A DNA stretch of 52,807 bases from Candidatus Angelobacter sp. (GTDB lineage Bacteria; Acidobacteriota; Terriglobia; Terriglobales; Acidobacteriaceae), in NCBI GenBank assembly GCA_025462835.1, contig JAOAPH010000022.1, positions 1 to 52,807 of the forward strand. The letters are read 5' to 3'. Shown here piece by piece: positions 26,607 through 35,080 of this stretch (position 1 is its first letter; every line of letters starts with the position of its first letter). Made by a program: the position numbers and the translations under genes. Under the pieces are notes generated by a model that was not told the origin of the DNA, ran no database searches, and was given only the letters and a program-made list of their open reading frames with translations.

Positions 26607-28073
26607 ATGTCCGCCGCAAAAGACGCCCAAGTCCCGCCGAAGTCAAATTCAGGATTCCACATGTCGCCGGAAGATTTCCGGCAGGCAGCCGAACAGCTCA
26701 CGGAATGGATCATCGAGTACCGCACCGGGATTGAAAGATATCCGGTGAAGTCGCAGGTTATGCCGGGTGATGTCAGCAAATCACTTCCCGCGCACGCGCC
26801 AGCTTCTGGCGAGAGTTTTGACCAGGTTCTGAGAGACGTCCAGAAGCTGATACTGCCCGGCGTCACCAACTGGCAGTCGCCGAATTTCTTTGCTTACTTT
26901 CCCGCAAATGCTTCTGAGCCTTCCATGCTGGGCGACTTGCTCTCCTCCGCGATGGGTGTGCAGGGAATGCTTTGGGAAACAGGCCCAGCATGCACTGAAC
27001 TTGAGATCGTGGTCCTGGATTGGCTTGCGGAGATGCTGGGATTGCCGCCACAATTTCATTCCCGCAACTCCGGTGGCGGTGTCATTCAGGACTCTGCGTC
27101 GAGTGCAACTTTGTGCGCCATCCTCAGCGCGCGCGAACGAGCAACCGATTACAGCTCCAATGAAAACGGGTGCCGGCAATCGCTTACGGCTTACACATCC
27201 GCGCACGCGCATTCGTCCATCGAAAAAGACATCAAGATAGCCGGTATCGGTCGGAAGAACCTTCGGCTTATCGAGGTCTCAGACGACTTCACCATGCGGA
27301 CTGAGTTGCTCGAGAAAGCCATCGAGCAGGACAAGAAGGATGGGCACATCCCATTCTTTGTATGCGCGGCTGTAGGCACCACTTCGACTCTGGCCATCGA
27401 TCCCGTCGAAGAGATCGGGCGCATTTGCCGCAAGCACAACGTCTGGCTGCATATCGACGCGGCCATGGCGGGTTCGGCGGCGATCTGTCCCGAATTCCGC
27501 CACATCCACAAGGGCATTGAGTTCGCTGACAGCTATGTCTTCGACGCCCACAAATGGCTCTTCACTAATTTCGATTGCAGTTGTTATTACGTCGCCGACC
27601 GCTCGCAGTTGATCAACACCCTGAGCATCACTCCGGAGTATCTGCGCAATACAGCCAGCGAATCCGGCGCGGTCACCGACTTCCGCGATTGGCACGTTCC
27701 CTTGGGACGCCGATTCCGCGCGCTAAAGCTTTGGCTCGTGATCCGCCACTACGGAGTCGAGGGCCTTCAATTCCACATCCGGCAGCATGTCGAACTGACG
27801 CAATGGCTGGTGGAACAGGTAAAAGCCGATGCGCGATTTGAGATCGCCGCACCCCCAAGTTTAAATCTCGTGTGTTTCCGGTTGAAGGGATCAGACGAAC
27901 AAAATCAGCAGCTTATGACCGCACTCAACAAGAGCGGAAAGATGTACCTCTCGCACACGCGGTTGAATGGGAGATTTGTGATCAGGCTCTGCGTGGGGCA
28001 GACGCGAACAGAGCGCAGGCATGTAGAACAGGCTTGGGAGATGATCAAGGCGGAAGCGGAAAAGCTCGGCTGA
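26607..28073 (+). CDS. PLP-dependent group II decarboxylase (aromatic amino acid type)
   Basis: A 488-residue decarboxylase of the DOPA/tryptophan/tyrosine type (pyridoxal-dependent group II). Signatures are WQSPNFFAYFPANAS at the N-terminus, HAHSSIEKDIKIAGIG, the PLP-stacking/ASP pocket LHIDAAMAGSAA and the Schiff-base lysine in FDAHKWLFTNFDCS. The C-terminal half (LGRRFRALKLWLVIRHYG) is complete. Start ATG 26607 rather than the in-frame TTG at 26601. It is packed 6 nt after dcd. The amino-acid substrate cannot be read from sequence alone. Confidence 0.92.
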   Translation: MSAAKDAQVPPKSNSGFHMSPEDFRQAAEQLTEWIIEYRTGIERYPVKSQVMPGDVSKSLPAHAPASGESFDQVLRDVQKLILPGVTNWQSPNFFAYFPANASEPSMLGDLLSSAMGVQGMLWETGPACTELEIVVLDWLAEMLGLPPQFHSRNSGGGVIQDSASSATLCAILSARERATDYSSNENGCRQSLTAYTSAHAHSSIEKDIKIAGIGRKNLRLIEVSDDFTMRTELLEKAIEQDKKDGHIPFFVCAAVGTTSTLAIDPVEEIGRICRKHNVWLHIDAAMAGSAAICPEFRHIHKGIEFADSYVFDAHKWLFTNFDCSCYYVADRSQLINTLSITPEYLRNTASESGAVTDFRDWHVPLGRRFRALKLWLVIRHYGVEGLQFHIRQHVELTQWLVEQVKADARFEIAAPPSLNLVCFRLKGSDEQNQQLMTALNKSGKMYLSHTRLNGRFVIRLCVGQTRTERRHVEQAWEMIKAEAEKLG

Positions 28074-28078
28074 TCTGT

Positions 28079-28462
28079 CTATTTGCGGATTTCTTCTGAA
28101 CTCTTGTAGATGTAACGGATCGCTGGCTTGTAGATCAGCAGACCTGATCTTCCATTGCGGCTCAGCTTGACGCAATTTTTGTCATACCACTCAATGGTCC
28201 CCACCAGGGTCTCGCCATTCGTGAGCATTAACGTCATCGGCGTCTTTGCCTGTATCTGTTTCTGGAAGTAGAACATCTCCGCGTGCGTCTGGTCGGTAGG
28301 CGCTGATTTCCGGCCTACTGCCGTCTTCTCCGGACGAGCGACATTGCTCACAGTCCGCTCGTGCTGGGGCAATGTGGGACGTATCAACTTGCGGCTGACA
28401 AACTCGTCCTTTTCGGCTTCACGCGCCCGTGCTGCTCCGGTGGATTCGGGGTTCGACTTCAT
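28079..28462 (-). CDS. hfq: Divergent Hfq/Sm-like RNA chaperone with N-terminal extension
   Basis: A 127-residue protein whose C-terminal 65 residues are an Hfq-like Sm fold: alpha helix FYFQKQIQAKTP, Sm1 TLMLTNGETLVGTIEWYD, Sm2 GLLIYKPAIRYIYK. Typical Hfq is 65-100 residues. Here about 60 extra basic/polar residues precede the fold. The Sm2 motif, normally YKHA, reads YKPA, losing the histidine that lines the uridine pocket. The Gln-Phe pair after the Sm1 aspartate is Lys-Asn. An ATG at 28273, 63 codons in, gives a short canonical-length form, so the extension might not always be made. Confidence 0.8.
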   Translation of the reverse strand: MKSNPESTGAARAREAEKDEFVSRKLIRPTLPQHERTVSNVARPEKTAVGRKSAPTDQTHAEMFYFQKQIQAKTPMTLMLTNGETLVGTIEWYDKNCVKLSRNGRSGLLIYKPAIRYIYKSSEEIRK

Positions 28463-28609
28463 CGACAGGAAAACTCCATTCGACCTTCACGCAGACACTA
28501 CTGCCTGCGCCTATTACGAGATTGTTATGCGTTTTCGCTAACCTATCACATGCGCGGACTCGCGGGCAAAAGACAGAACACCTTAGAGTCGCTGTTTGTG
28601 TTGTCGTTT

Positions 28610-29707
28610 CTATTTTTCGATCGCGGTAGCGAAGGCATCGAGCGAGAGCGAGCGTAGCAGATTCCGCCGCATGCCTGATTCCACTTGGCCCAGCTTTTGT
28701 GAGGCCTGCACGATCCACTCAAACTCAAGTTGAGCGGCAAGCTTCTTCAGCTCCGGTAGGATGTCCGTGTTCCGCACCAGCTCCGGCGCATTCGATTGGA
28801 TGAACAACAAGTCTTCGAGCAACGAGTAAAGCGCGCGCACTAACTGTTCGGTCTTGTCTTTCCCCTCTGCTCCGGCGCGATAGGTTTCCGTGATCCGAAA
28901 CAGAGGAGAGTGGTCATCGCTCTGAATGGAGGACTGCAATATCGCCATCGCGTCTGCCCTGCCTGCGGAGTACGCAGCCACATCGAAATTGCGCGCTTTG
29001 CCGATCGCGCCGCCAGAAAGCCGTGCGACGAGTTGCCGCTGCCGCACATTCCACTCTGGCTGTTCCGCCGCAAGATACTGCTCGATAACAGTTGTGGGCA
29101 GCGCTCCTAACGTGAAGGAGATACATCGCGAGCGGATGGTCGGCAGCAGCTCGCCGGCGTTGGTTGTCAGCAGGAAGATGGTGGCGAAATCCGGCGGCTC
29201 TTCCAGGATTTTCAGCAACGAATTTGCCGCCTCTTTCATGAACGCCGAATCGGTAAAAATATAAACGCGGCGACGCGCTTCCGCTGGCTTGTAATAGATT
29301 GTCTCGATCACCCGCCGCACCTGTCCCAACTTGATCAGCATCTGAGGCGGATCGGGCGGAATCGCCAGTACTTCAGGATGCGACTGCACGAAAATGCGCG
29401 TGTCCTTCTTGTCGGCGTCGCGCAGGTTCTCCCGCGCCTCCACGGCCTCGGCGAACCGCGTGTTCAAGTCGTCGGATTCGGCGATGCGCGTGCAGTTGGA
29501 ACATCGCCCGCAATAATCTGGCAGCCCGTTAGCGTCGATCACCGGCTGAAGACAATTCATCGTCTTCGCCAGCATCTGCGCGAGGGTGTATTTTCCCGCG
29601 CCTTCTGGTCCAGCCAGGATCACTGCATGGGGAAAGCGGTCGCGCGCCAACATCTCGCGAAGGCGCGTGACTATCTCCCGATTGCCATGGAAATCGTTGA
29701 AGCTCAA
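28610..29707 (-). CDS. holB: DNA polymerase III delta' subunit
   Basis: A 365-residue clamp-loader subunit. The AAA+ domain has GPEGAGKYT in place of Walker A. The zinc module (CGRCSNC and an upstream cysteine) is characteristic of delta'/gamma. Sensor-like motifs NSLLKILEEPPDFATIFLLTTN and IRSRCISFT are clear. The C-terminal third is helical and less conserved. The 5' end overlaps the tmk stop by 4 nt (ATGA), giving translational coupling of tmk and holB. Confidence 0.93.
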   Translation of the reverse strand: MSFNDFHGNREIVTRLREMLARDRFPHAVILAGPEGAGKYTLAQMLAKTMNCLQPVIDANGLPDYCGRCSNCTRIAESDDLNTRFAEAVEARENLRDADKKDTRIFVQSHPEVLAIPPDPPQMLIKLGQVRRVIETIYYKPAEARRRVYIFTDSAFMKEAANSLLKILEEPPDFATIFLLTTNAGELLPTIRSRCISFTLGALPTTVIEQYLAAEQPEWNVRQRQLVARLSGGAIGKARNFDVAAYSAGRADAMAILQSSIQSDDHSPLFRITETYRAGAEGKDKTEQLVRALYSLLEDLLFIQSNAPELVRNTDILPELKKLAAQLEFEWIVQASQKLGQVESGMRRNLLRSLSLDAFATAIEK

Positions 29708-30375
29708 GAATTCCTCGCTGTTGTAAGCACCCGTTTGCGGAATGCTTTCATGATCTCCTGATGGACTGCTGCTATCGATTGCGTCGCATTCACTTTCACC
29801 ACTCGCGACGGCTCGCGCTTCGCAATGGCAAGATAGGCTTTCAGCACGCGGTCAAAGAATTCTCCCGCCTCCATCTCGAAGCGGCCTTCATCAGATTTAC
29901 CCGCGTCGCGTTTTCGGTCTTCGCGTTTGCGCGCCCGGTGGACGCTCGCCGCGTCAGAGATCATGAGGATGGTGAGATCAGGTTGCAGGTTACCGCATAA
30001 TACTTTGTGCAACTGCAAAACGGCCTTCGCCCCAAGCTGTCGACCGCCTCCCTGATATGCCTCTGACGAATCAGTGAATCTGTCGCACAAGACAAACTTG
30101 CCCTGCTTCAATGCCGGCAAGATCACCTGATGGATTTGCTGCGCCCGTGAAGCGAACATCAGGGCTAACTCCGCCAAGGGCGCCAGCCCCGCCGTGCGCG
30201 AATCCAGCAGAACAGCGCGAATCTTCTCGCCGATAGCCGTCCCGCCCGGCTCGCGGGTGATGAGGACATCACGCCCTTCGCTCTGCAGCGCGGTGGCCAG
30301 CTTCTCCAGTTGCGTCGTCTTTCCGCTGCCGTCGAGGCCTTCGAAGGTAATGAATTTGCCGCGTTTGCTGGTCAT
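29704..30375 (-). CDS. tmk: Thymidylate kinase
   Basis: Phosphorylates dTMP to dTDP. The 223-residue protein has the P-loop FEGLDGSGKTTQLE, REPGGTAIGE, the substrate-binding DRFTDSSEAYQGGGRQ and an Arg/Lys/Asp-rich LID (about residues 150-175). The LID is longer than usual. Upstream of holB with a 4-nt overlap. Confidence 0.96.
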   Translation of the reverse strand: MTSKRGKFITFEGLDGSGKTTQLEKLATALQSEGRDVLITREPGGTAIGEKIRAVLLDSRTAGLAPLAELALMFASRAQQIHQVILPALKQGKFVLCDRFTDSSEAYQGGGRQLGAKAVLQLHKVLCGNLQPDLTILMISDAASVHRARKREDRKRDAGKSDEGRFEMEAGEFFDRVLKAYLAIAKREPSRVVKVNATQSIAAVHQEIMKAFRKRVLTTARNS

Positions 30376-30482
30376 CAGGATGGGATCAGGGTTCTCACGA
30401 AATCATATCATCGCGTTCCCGCCGGCAAGCTTAGGTGCTCCCGTGCTATGCTGCGCGCATCGAAAATCTGTGGAGGCTCCCA

Positions 30483-30737
30483 ATGCGTCTGGGTGACGAC
30501 ATTGATGATTACTGCTCGCGATGCAAGCGTTCCACCGATCATTCCATCGTCTCGATGGTTGGCGAAGAGGTGAGCAAGGTGCGATGTCGCACCTGCAACA
30601 GCGAGCACAATTTCAAACACAACAAAGGCAGCAAAGAGATGACCGCCAAAGAGGCATTCGATAAAGTGCTGGCCAGCGTCACCGGAGCGCAGCAGTCAGT
30701 TCCGGAAACTACAAAAACCAAACGTCGCAAGAAATAA
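30483..30737 (+). CDS. Small zinc-ribbon protein, unknown function
   Basis: An 84-residue protein starting at ATG 30483 with GGAGG at 30472-30476; an upstream in-frame ATG at 30435 lacks a ribosome binding site. Two CxxC pairs (CSRC near residue 10 and CRTC near residue 35) form a zinc ribbon, followed by a lysine-rich C-terminus (TKTKRRKK). Nucleic-acid binding is plausible. It ends one base before the convergent deacetylase gene. Confidence 0.75.
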   Translation: MRLGDDIDDYCSRCKRSTDHSIVSMVGEEVSKVRCRTCNSEHNFKHNKGSKEMTAKEAFDKVLASVTGAQQSVPETTKTKRRKK

Positions 30738-30738
30738 C

Positions 30739-31482
30739 CTACTCGACTGCTCCTTGAAGTAAATCCGTCTCGTACGCGATCTCTCGCGGGTTAGATGCAG
30801 CCACTAGATGAAATTTCTCTACCGGCCCCGTCTTACGCATCCTGCCCTCGAACAATGGAAACAGTGGAGCCTGCGTAGTGTGTTGCTTGAACGCCTCGAT
30901 CTTCTTTTCAAAATATTCGGCAATATCTATGGTCGCGGTCGCGGGTGGCAATGAGACCGGCTGGCGGTCCGGCAGAATGAAATCAGCCGTCGCGTAGTAC
31001 AACTTCTGCGCCTGATGCGGCTGCAACTTGTCCTTCTCGAGCTGTTCCACAAACCGGTTGCTTCTTCCTGCCCAGTGAAATGCCGCTGTCGCGAAAAGCG
31101 ATGCCATCGAGTGGTCAGGATGCGCGGTGACCCCTCCTTCGCTGCCAAACGTCAGGATCACGTGCGGACGAATCTGCCGGATGCGCCGCGCCAAGACCTC
31201 CACAACCGAGTAGAAATCGAGCTTATCCAACCCGGCATCGGGATAGTCCAAGACTTCGCCCTGGGTCACTCTCAGCAGCTCACAGGAACGCGCAAACTCC
31301 TGCCGGCGCAACCTCGCCAACTCCTCTCCTGAAGCCGCATTCCCGCGGTGCCTGGCTGCCTGCCCCGGAGTCAGGCAGGTGACGAATGTCTCCACTCCAC
31401 GATTCCGATACAACAGCAGCGAGCCACCGAATCCACCCGCCTCATCGTCAGGATGAGCAGTGATGCAAAGCAAACGAACCAT
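30739..31482 (-). CDS. PIG-L/LmbE-family deacetylase
   Basis: A 247-residue zinc hydrolase with the hallmark AHPDDE (residues about 9-14) and the second metal-binding motif HPDHS (about residue 130). The family removes acetyl groups from N-acetylglucosamine-linked substrates (mycothiol/bacillithiol precursors, GPI, antibiotics, glycans). I chose ATG 31482 over the GTG two codons upstream because GAAGGG has proper spacing to it. No bacillithiol synthesis partner (BshA/BshC) lies nearby, so the substrate is open. Confidence 0.88.
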   Translation of the reverse strand: MVRLLCITAHPDDEAGGFGGSLLLYRNRGVETFVTCLTPGQAARHRGNAASGEELARLRRQEFARSCELLRVTQGEVLDYPDAGLDKLDFYSVVEVLARRIRQIRPHVILTFGSEGGVTAHPDHSMASLFATAAFHWAGRSNRFVEQLEKDKLQPHQAQKLYYATADFILPDRQPVSLPPATATIDIAEYFEKKIEAFKQHTTQAPLFPLFEGRMRKTGPVEKFHLVAASNPREIAYETDLLQGAVE

Positions 31483-31560
31483 GGTCACCCTTCAAAATTA
31501 CTTGCGACCCCAGGCAAACACTAGGCGCAAATCCGGCACCTTACACTTTAGCAGGACATC

Positions 31561-32181
31561 ATGCTCGGCCGGATCTCAGTGCAAACACTCCCACCGCTTC
31601 TCGCAATCTCATTGTCCTTTTTGGCTTTGCTGCCGCTTGCTGCCGTCCAATCGCAAGCGCAGTCCGATGATTCCGGAGCGCAGCTGCATGCTGCCATGCC
31701 CCTCGGCGGAGACTCCATGCTCCTGCAACCTTCGAACCAGCGCCTGAACATGCTGGCGACGGTGGAAGCGAAAGATTTTGACAACATAAAACTTACCGGC
31801 AACGGCCGTTCCCGAAAGGTCACCGACCTGAGTGGAAATCCTGTCAGCTCGTTTCCGCGCGAACTGACGTTTCGATTCACGATCGGTTCTCGCACCATCA
31901 AGCAAGAGACATCAGCCTACACAGTGAATACGCCTGTCAGCTTGGACAAGTTCCAATCCAACCTGCATTTTCGCCTCAAGGTTTTCCGCGGCATTGAGGT
32001 GCAGAACTTCGATCCGGCGGAAGCAAAAATCGTCGGCATTCCCCCTCAAGTCCCCTGCGACGAGCGCATCTATCGCGTCACCTTTTCACTGCCGGAGATT
32101 CCCGTTTCTGACAGGATGATGCTGGAAGTGCTGGACGAGGCTGGCGCCCGCGTCGCCAAATTCCATCTCCAATTGATGTGA
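31561..32181 (+). CDS. Exported protein of unknown function
   Basis: A 206-residue protein with a signal peptide of about 34 residues (hydrophobic core then AQS cleavage-like site). The remainder is mainly beta-strand-like with few cysteines (one, near the C-terminus). Possible immunoglobulin-like or DUF-type periplasmic domain, but no family is recognised. It lies between convergent neighbours and has its own weak ribosome binding site (CAGGAC). Confidence 0.6.
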   Translation: MLGRISVQTLPPLLAISLSFLALLPLAAVQSQAQSDDSGAQLHAAMPLGGDSMLLQPSNQRLNMLATVEAKDFDNIKLTGNGRSRKVTDLSGNPVSSFPRELTFRFTIGSRTIKQETSAYTVNTPVSLDKFQSNLHFRLKVFRGIEVQNFDPAEAKIVGIPPQVPCDERIYRVTFSLPEIPVSDRMMLEVLDEAGARVAKFHLQLM

Positions 32182-32208
32182 CTGAAGCTTTAGACGCGAG
32201 CCCCGGAA

Positions 32209-33018
32209 CTACCCTCCGGCTTCGGCCACCTTCGTCAGCACGGCTTCCGGATCGACCACGCCTTCTTCCAACTCATCCATCATGAAGGCCAGCATCTCCT
32301 GTGACTGCTGCGCCTCCCACACCGGGGCGAACGTCCGCCGATGCAACTCACATGGCCCGTGTTCGCGCAACGCGGCCAGGTGCTTGGGCGCGCTGTAGCC
32401 TTTGTTGGACGCCAGATCGTATTGGGGATACGTCGGAGCCAGTTCGCGCATCGCGCGGTCCCGCTCGACCTTGGCGATGATCGATGCCGCCGCAATGGAC
32501 GCGCTGAGTGCGTCACCATGAATGATCTTGGTCTGAGCCACGCGGTTCTCAGCGGAAGGGAAGTCGACAACCATCGCGTCCACCAGCAGATGGTCGGGAA
32601 CGGTTGCAAGCTGCATTACCGCATTCAGCATAGCCAGCCGCGATGCATGATAAATGTTGATAGAATCGATAGTCGCTACATCGACGAAGGCGATGCTGAT
32701 CGCCACCGAGTGCTCGCGGATGCGCTTAGCCAGCGACTCGCGCTTCTCTTGCGATATCAGCTTGGAATCCCGCAGCCCGCGAATGCGGTAATCCTGCTCC
32801 AGGATCACGGCCGCGGCCACTACAGGGCCAAACAGGCAGCCCCGGCCGACTTCGTCCACGCCGGCCACCAGCTTGGCTCCAGCAGCCCAGGCCTTCTTCT
32901 CAAATTTCAGGGTGCATTTCAGGCGCTTGAGCAGGCGCATCTTTGCCGCGGCCGCGGAAAGTTTCTTCGCAACAACAACCGGGAGAGCGCCTTGATCAGA
33001 AGAAATTTCGGAAGACAT
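32209..33018 (-). CDS. rnhB: Ribonuclease HII
   Basis: Cuts RNA in RNA-DNA hybrids, including single ribonucleotides. The core motif VAGVDEVGRGCLFGPVVAAA supplies the first Asp-Glu pair; LLVDAMVVDF and the later ASIIAKVERDR complete the active site. At 269 residues it is longer than the usual 200-220, with a 50-residue basic N-terminal extension and a short acidic tail. It is the last gene of the rpsP operon, separated from rplS by a 195-nt repeat-containing spacer. Confidence 0.94.
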   Translation of the reverse strand: MSSEISSDQGALPVVVAKKLSAAAAKMRLLKRLKCTLKFEKKAWAAGAKLVAGVDEVGRGCLFGPVVAAAVILEQDYRIRGLRDSKLISQEKRESLAKRIREHSVAISIAFVDVATIDSINIYHASRLAMLNAVMQLATVPDHLLVDAMVVDFPSAENRVAQTKIIHGDALSASIAAASIIAKVERDRAMRELAPTYPQYDLASNKGYSAPKHLAALREHGPCELHRRTFAPVWEAQQSQEMLAFMMDELEEGVVDPEAVLTKVAEAGG

Positions 33019-33135
33019 CTACACGCGCCAGGGTAAACGAAAGCTGTTGTCAGTCTCACGCGAAATCGGCTCCGATGCAATAGGGAATTGCGCCGAAGCC
33101 GGATTAAGATCTAGTCGTGCACAGCAGCACCTTTG

Positions 33136-33174
33136 AAGGTGTCATCCCGTAGCGGAGCGGAGGGATCTGCTTTT
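33136..33174 (+). repeat. Dispersed 39-nt repeat, copy 1
   Basis: A 39-nt sequence in the rplS-rnhB spacer, matching 37/39 in inverted orientation at 50228-50266 between ccmB and ccmC. The sequence shown here contains an AGCGGAGCGGAGGGATC core. Too short to be an insertion sequence. Confidence 0.7.
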
Positions 33175-33182
33175 AGCCCGAT

Positions 33183-33217
33183 CTAACCACTAACCACTAG
33201 CCACTGACCACTGCTAC
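33183..33217. repeat. Heptamer array (CTARCCA) overlapping the rplS stop codon
   Basis: Five 7-nt units (CTAACCA, CTAACCA, CTAGCCA, CTGACCA, CTGCTAC). The last unit runs into the rplS stop codon at 33214-33216, so the array begins exactly where rplS ends. Confidence 0.7.
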
Positions 33218-33570
33218 CGCGCTACTTCCACTTCCTTCAAACGAGCGGACTTGCCCTTCAGTGCGCGCAAGTAGAACAGCTTGGCGCGGCGAACCTGGTT
33301 CGAGCGCAGCACTTCCACGCGGTCAATGACCTTGGAGTGAAGCGGGAAGATTCTTTCCACGCCTTGTCCAAAGCTCATCTTGCGGACGGTGAAGCTGGCG
33401 TGAGGGCCGTTCTTCTTTTTGATCAGAGTCCCTTCAAAGGCCTGCACGCGCTCTTTGTCGCCTTCTTTGATCTTCACGTGGACGCGCACGCTGTCTCCCG
33501 GCTTCATTACGGGAAGGTCAGTACGCTGCAATTTGCTGGCAAGCTTCGCCATGATCGGATGAATTGACAT
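33214..33570 (-). CDS. rplS: 50S ribosomal protein L19
   Basis: A 118-residue ribosomal protein with the conserved [22 protein letters not shown] and [28 protein letters not shown] precedes the ATG. Placed trmD-rplS as in most bacteria. Confidence 0.98.
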   Translation of the reverse strand: MSIHPIMAKLASKLQRTDLPVMKPGDSVRVHVKIKEGDKERVQAFEGTLIKKKNGPHASFTVRKMSFGQGVERIFPLHSKVIDRVEVLRSNQVRRAKLFYLRALKGKSARLKEVEVAR

Positions 33571-33583
33571 ATTTCTTTCCTCG

Positions 33584-34411
33584 TTAGTTTCCTGTCGCCC
33601 GTTCCGTTCGGATCTGGGCGATCAATTTCTTGTCTTCCTCGCTCAATTCGGCCTGCTCCAACAGGTCAGGACGATTGCGCAACGTCTTTTCCAACGCCTT
33701 TTTGCGGCGCCACTTTCGAATCTCTACATGGTTGCCGGAACTCAGAACCTCCGGCACCCCCATCCCGCGAAACTCCGCAGGCCGCGTGTAATGCGGATAA
33801 TCCAGCAACCCGCCCGATGTGCAAGTGGAACTCGGAACACCGTCGCCCGAATTCACCGGCTCCGTACGGGAGCTGAAACTCTCCTGCTGGTTCGACGCCG
33901 CATTACCCAGCGCCCCCGGCACCAATCTCGCGACTGCATCCACGATGATCGCCGCGCCCAGCTCACCGCCGCTGAGAACAAAGTTGCCGACCGAGATCTC
34001 GCGGTCCGCCAAAGCTTCCGCGATACGCTCATCCACGCCCTCATACCGGCCACAGACGAGGACTACTCGGTCCAACGTTGCCAACTCTTCCGCAACACCC
34101 TGGTCGAAGATCCGACCTTGTGGCGAAAGCAGTATTACCGTTTCCTTGCTCGCCAACTCTAATCGCTTTTCCTGCGCCGAAATTCCCAGCGCTTCCACAC
34201 ATTCGAAGATGGGCTCAGCCTTCAGCACCATTCCTTCGCCACCGCCAAAAGGACGGTCATCTACCGTCTTGTGGCGATCATGCGTGTGCGCCCGCAAATC
34301 CTGTACCGCAACTTCAATCAATCCAGCTTCGCGCGCCCGGCGCACAATTCCGTAGTCCAGCGGTCCGCGAAAAAAGTCCGGAAAAATCGTGACGATGTCG
34401 AATTGAATCAT
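33584..34411 (-). CDS. trmD: tRNA (guanine37-N1)-methyltransferase
   Basis: A SPOUT-class enzyme that methylates G37 of tRNAs, preventing frameshifts. Knot motifs are [15 protein letters not shown] and [14 protein letters not shown], with the N-terminal [11 protein letters not shown] and the AdoMet loop [14 protein letters not shown]. At 275 residues it has an unusual Ser/Gly/Thr-rich loop of about 20 residues before [10 protein letters not shown]. The start codon is inside a 12-bp perfect inverted repeat (34402-34413 pairing 34472-34483) and has no good Shine-Dalgarno sequence; see the repeat element. Confidence 0.96.
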   Translation of the reverse strand: MIQFDIVTIFPDFFRGPLDYGIVRRAREAGLIEVAVQDLRAHTHDRHKTVDDRPFGGGEGMVLKAEPIFECVEALGISAQEKRLELASKETVILLSPQGRIFDQGVAEELATLDRVVLVCGRYEGVDERIAEALADREISVGNFVLSGGELGAAIIVDAVARLVPGALGNAASNQQESFSSRTEPVNSGDGVPSSTCTSGGLLDYPHYTRPAEFRGMGVPEVLSSGNHVEIRKWRRKKALEKTLRNRPDLLEQAELSEEDKKLIAQIRTERATGN

Positions 34412-34483
34412 TGATCCATTGACTCATTGGCGCATTGAGCCGTTCTTCAATGAATCAATGGTGCAATCATCCAATGATTCAAT
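34402..34483 (-). repeat. Symmetric inverted octamer array linking rimM stop and trmD start
   Basis: Two 37-nt arms (34402-34438 and 34447-34483) flank an 8-nt loop. Each arm consists of ATTG (or CAAT in the other arm) cores repeated every 8 nt, five cores per arm. 27 of 37 positions pair, the outer 12 bp perfectly; all mismatches lie in the 4-nt spacers between cores. The rimM stop codon is in one arm and the trmD ATG plus three codons' worth of sequence is in the other. Confidence 0.85.
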
Positions 34484-35075
34484 CTCTCTGTTGCTGTTTC
34501 TTCTCATCTTGCGAGAGCGGCGCGTCCAACTCCAGCAGCCCCTCAGGCAATTCCATCTCGATCCGTTTTGCCACCGTGTCCAGCTTTCGCAGAAATTGTG
34601 CCGCGTAGGGAATCAGATGCTCCCTCGTCCCAGCGACCACAACCAGCGTCGGTGCCTCTCCGGCGCCAAACTGAACATCTTTCACCGCGCCAACTTCTTT
34701 CGGCTCACCTTGCGAACCGGCAAAATCCCAAACCACGCATCCGATTAATTCGCTTACAAATGCCGCGCCCTCTTCCAACTCTGCGCGCTCGCCGATAGGA
34801 ATCTGCAACTCGCATCGCAGAAGCTTTTCAGCATCATCAATGGAATCGATTCCCACAAACTTCAAAACCATCCAGCCTTTATGCGGCCAATGATCTTCTA
34901 CCTGCAACTCGCGACGGCTTCCATCTTCAGCCAGCGCAAACAATCTCTTCCGCTCGGCAAATTTCTCCGGGAAGTCAGTGTAGAGGTCGGCCGCAACTTC
35001 GCCATGCCGCCCCTGCGTCTTCGCCACCCGCGCGATGGTGACATAGACTCCGCTGCCTTCGCCTTCACTTGCCAA
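34479..35075 (-). CDS. rimM: 16S rRNA processing/maturation factor RimM
   Basis: A 198-residue assembly factor binding ribosomal protein S19 and needed for 30S head maturation. The N-terminal beta-barrel (YVTIARVAKTQGRHGEVAAD) and C-terminal PRC-barrel-like domain are both present. Highly acidic start. The reading frame ends with a Gln/Lys-rich tail (DEKKQQQRD). The stop codon lies in the inverted ATTG array. Confidence 0.92.
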   Translation of the reverse strand: MASEGEGSGVYVTIARVAKTQGRHGEVAADLYTDFPEKFAERKRLFALAEDGSRRELQVEDHWPHKGWMVLKFVGIDSIDDAEKLLRCELQIPIGERAELEEGAAFVSELIGCVVWDFAGSQGEPKEVGAVKDVQFGAGEAPTLVVVAGTREHLIPYAAQFLRKLDTVAKRIEMELPEGLLELDAPLSQDEKKQQQRD

Positions 35076-35080
35076 GCCGA

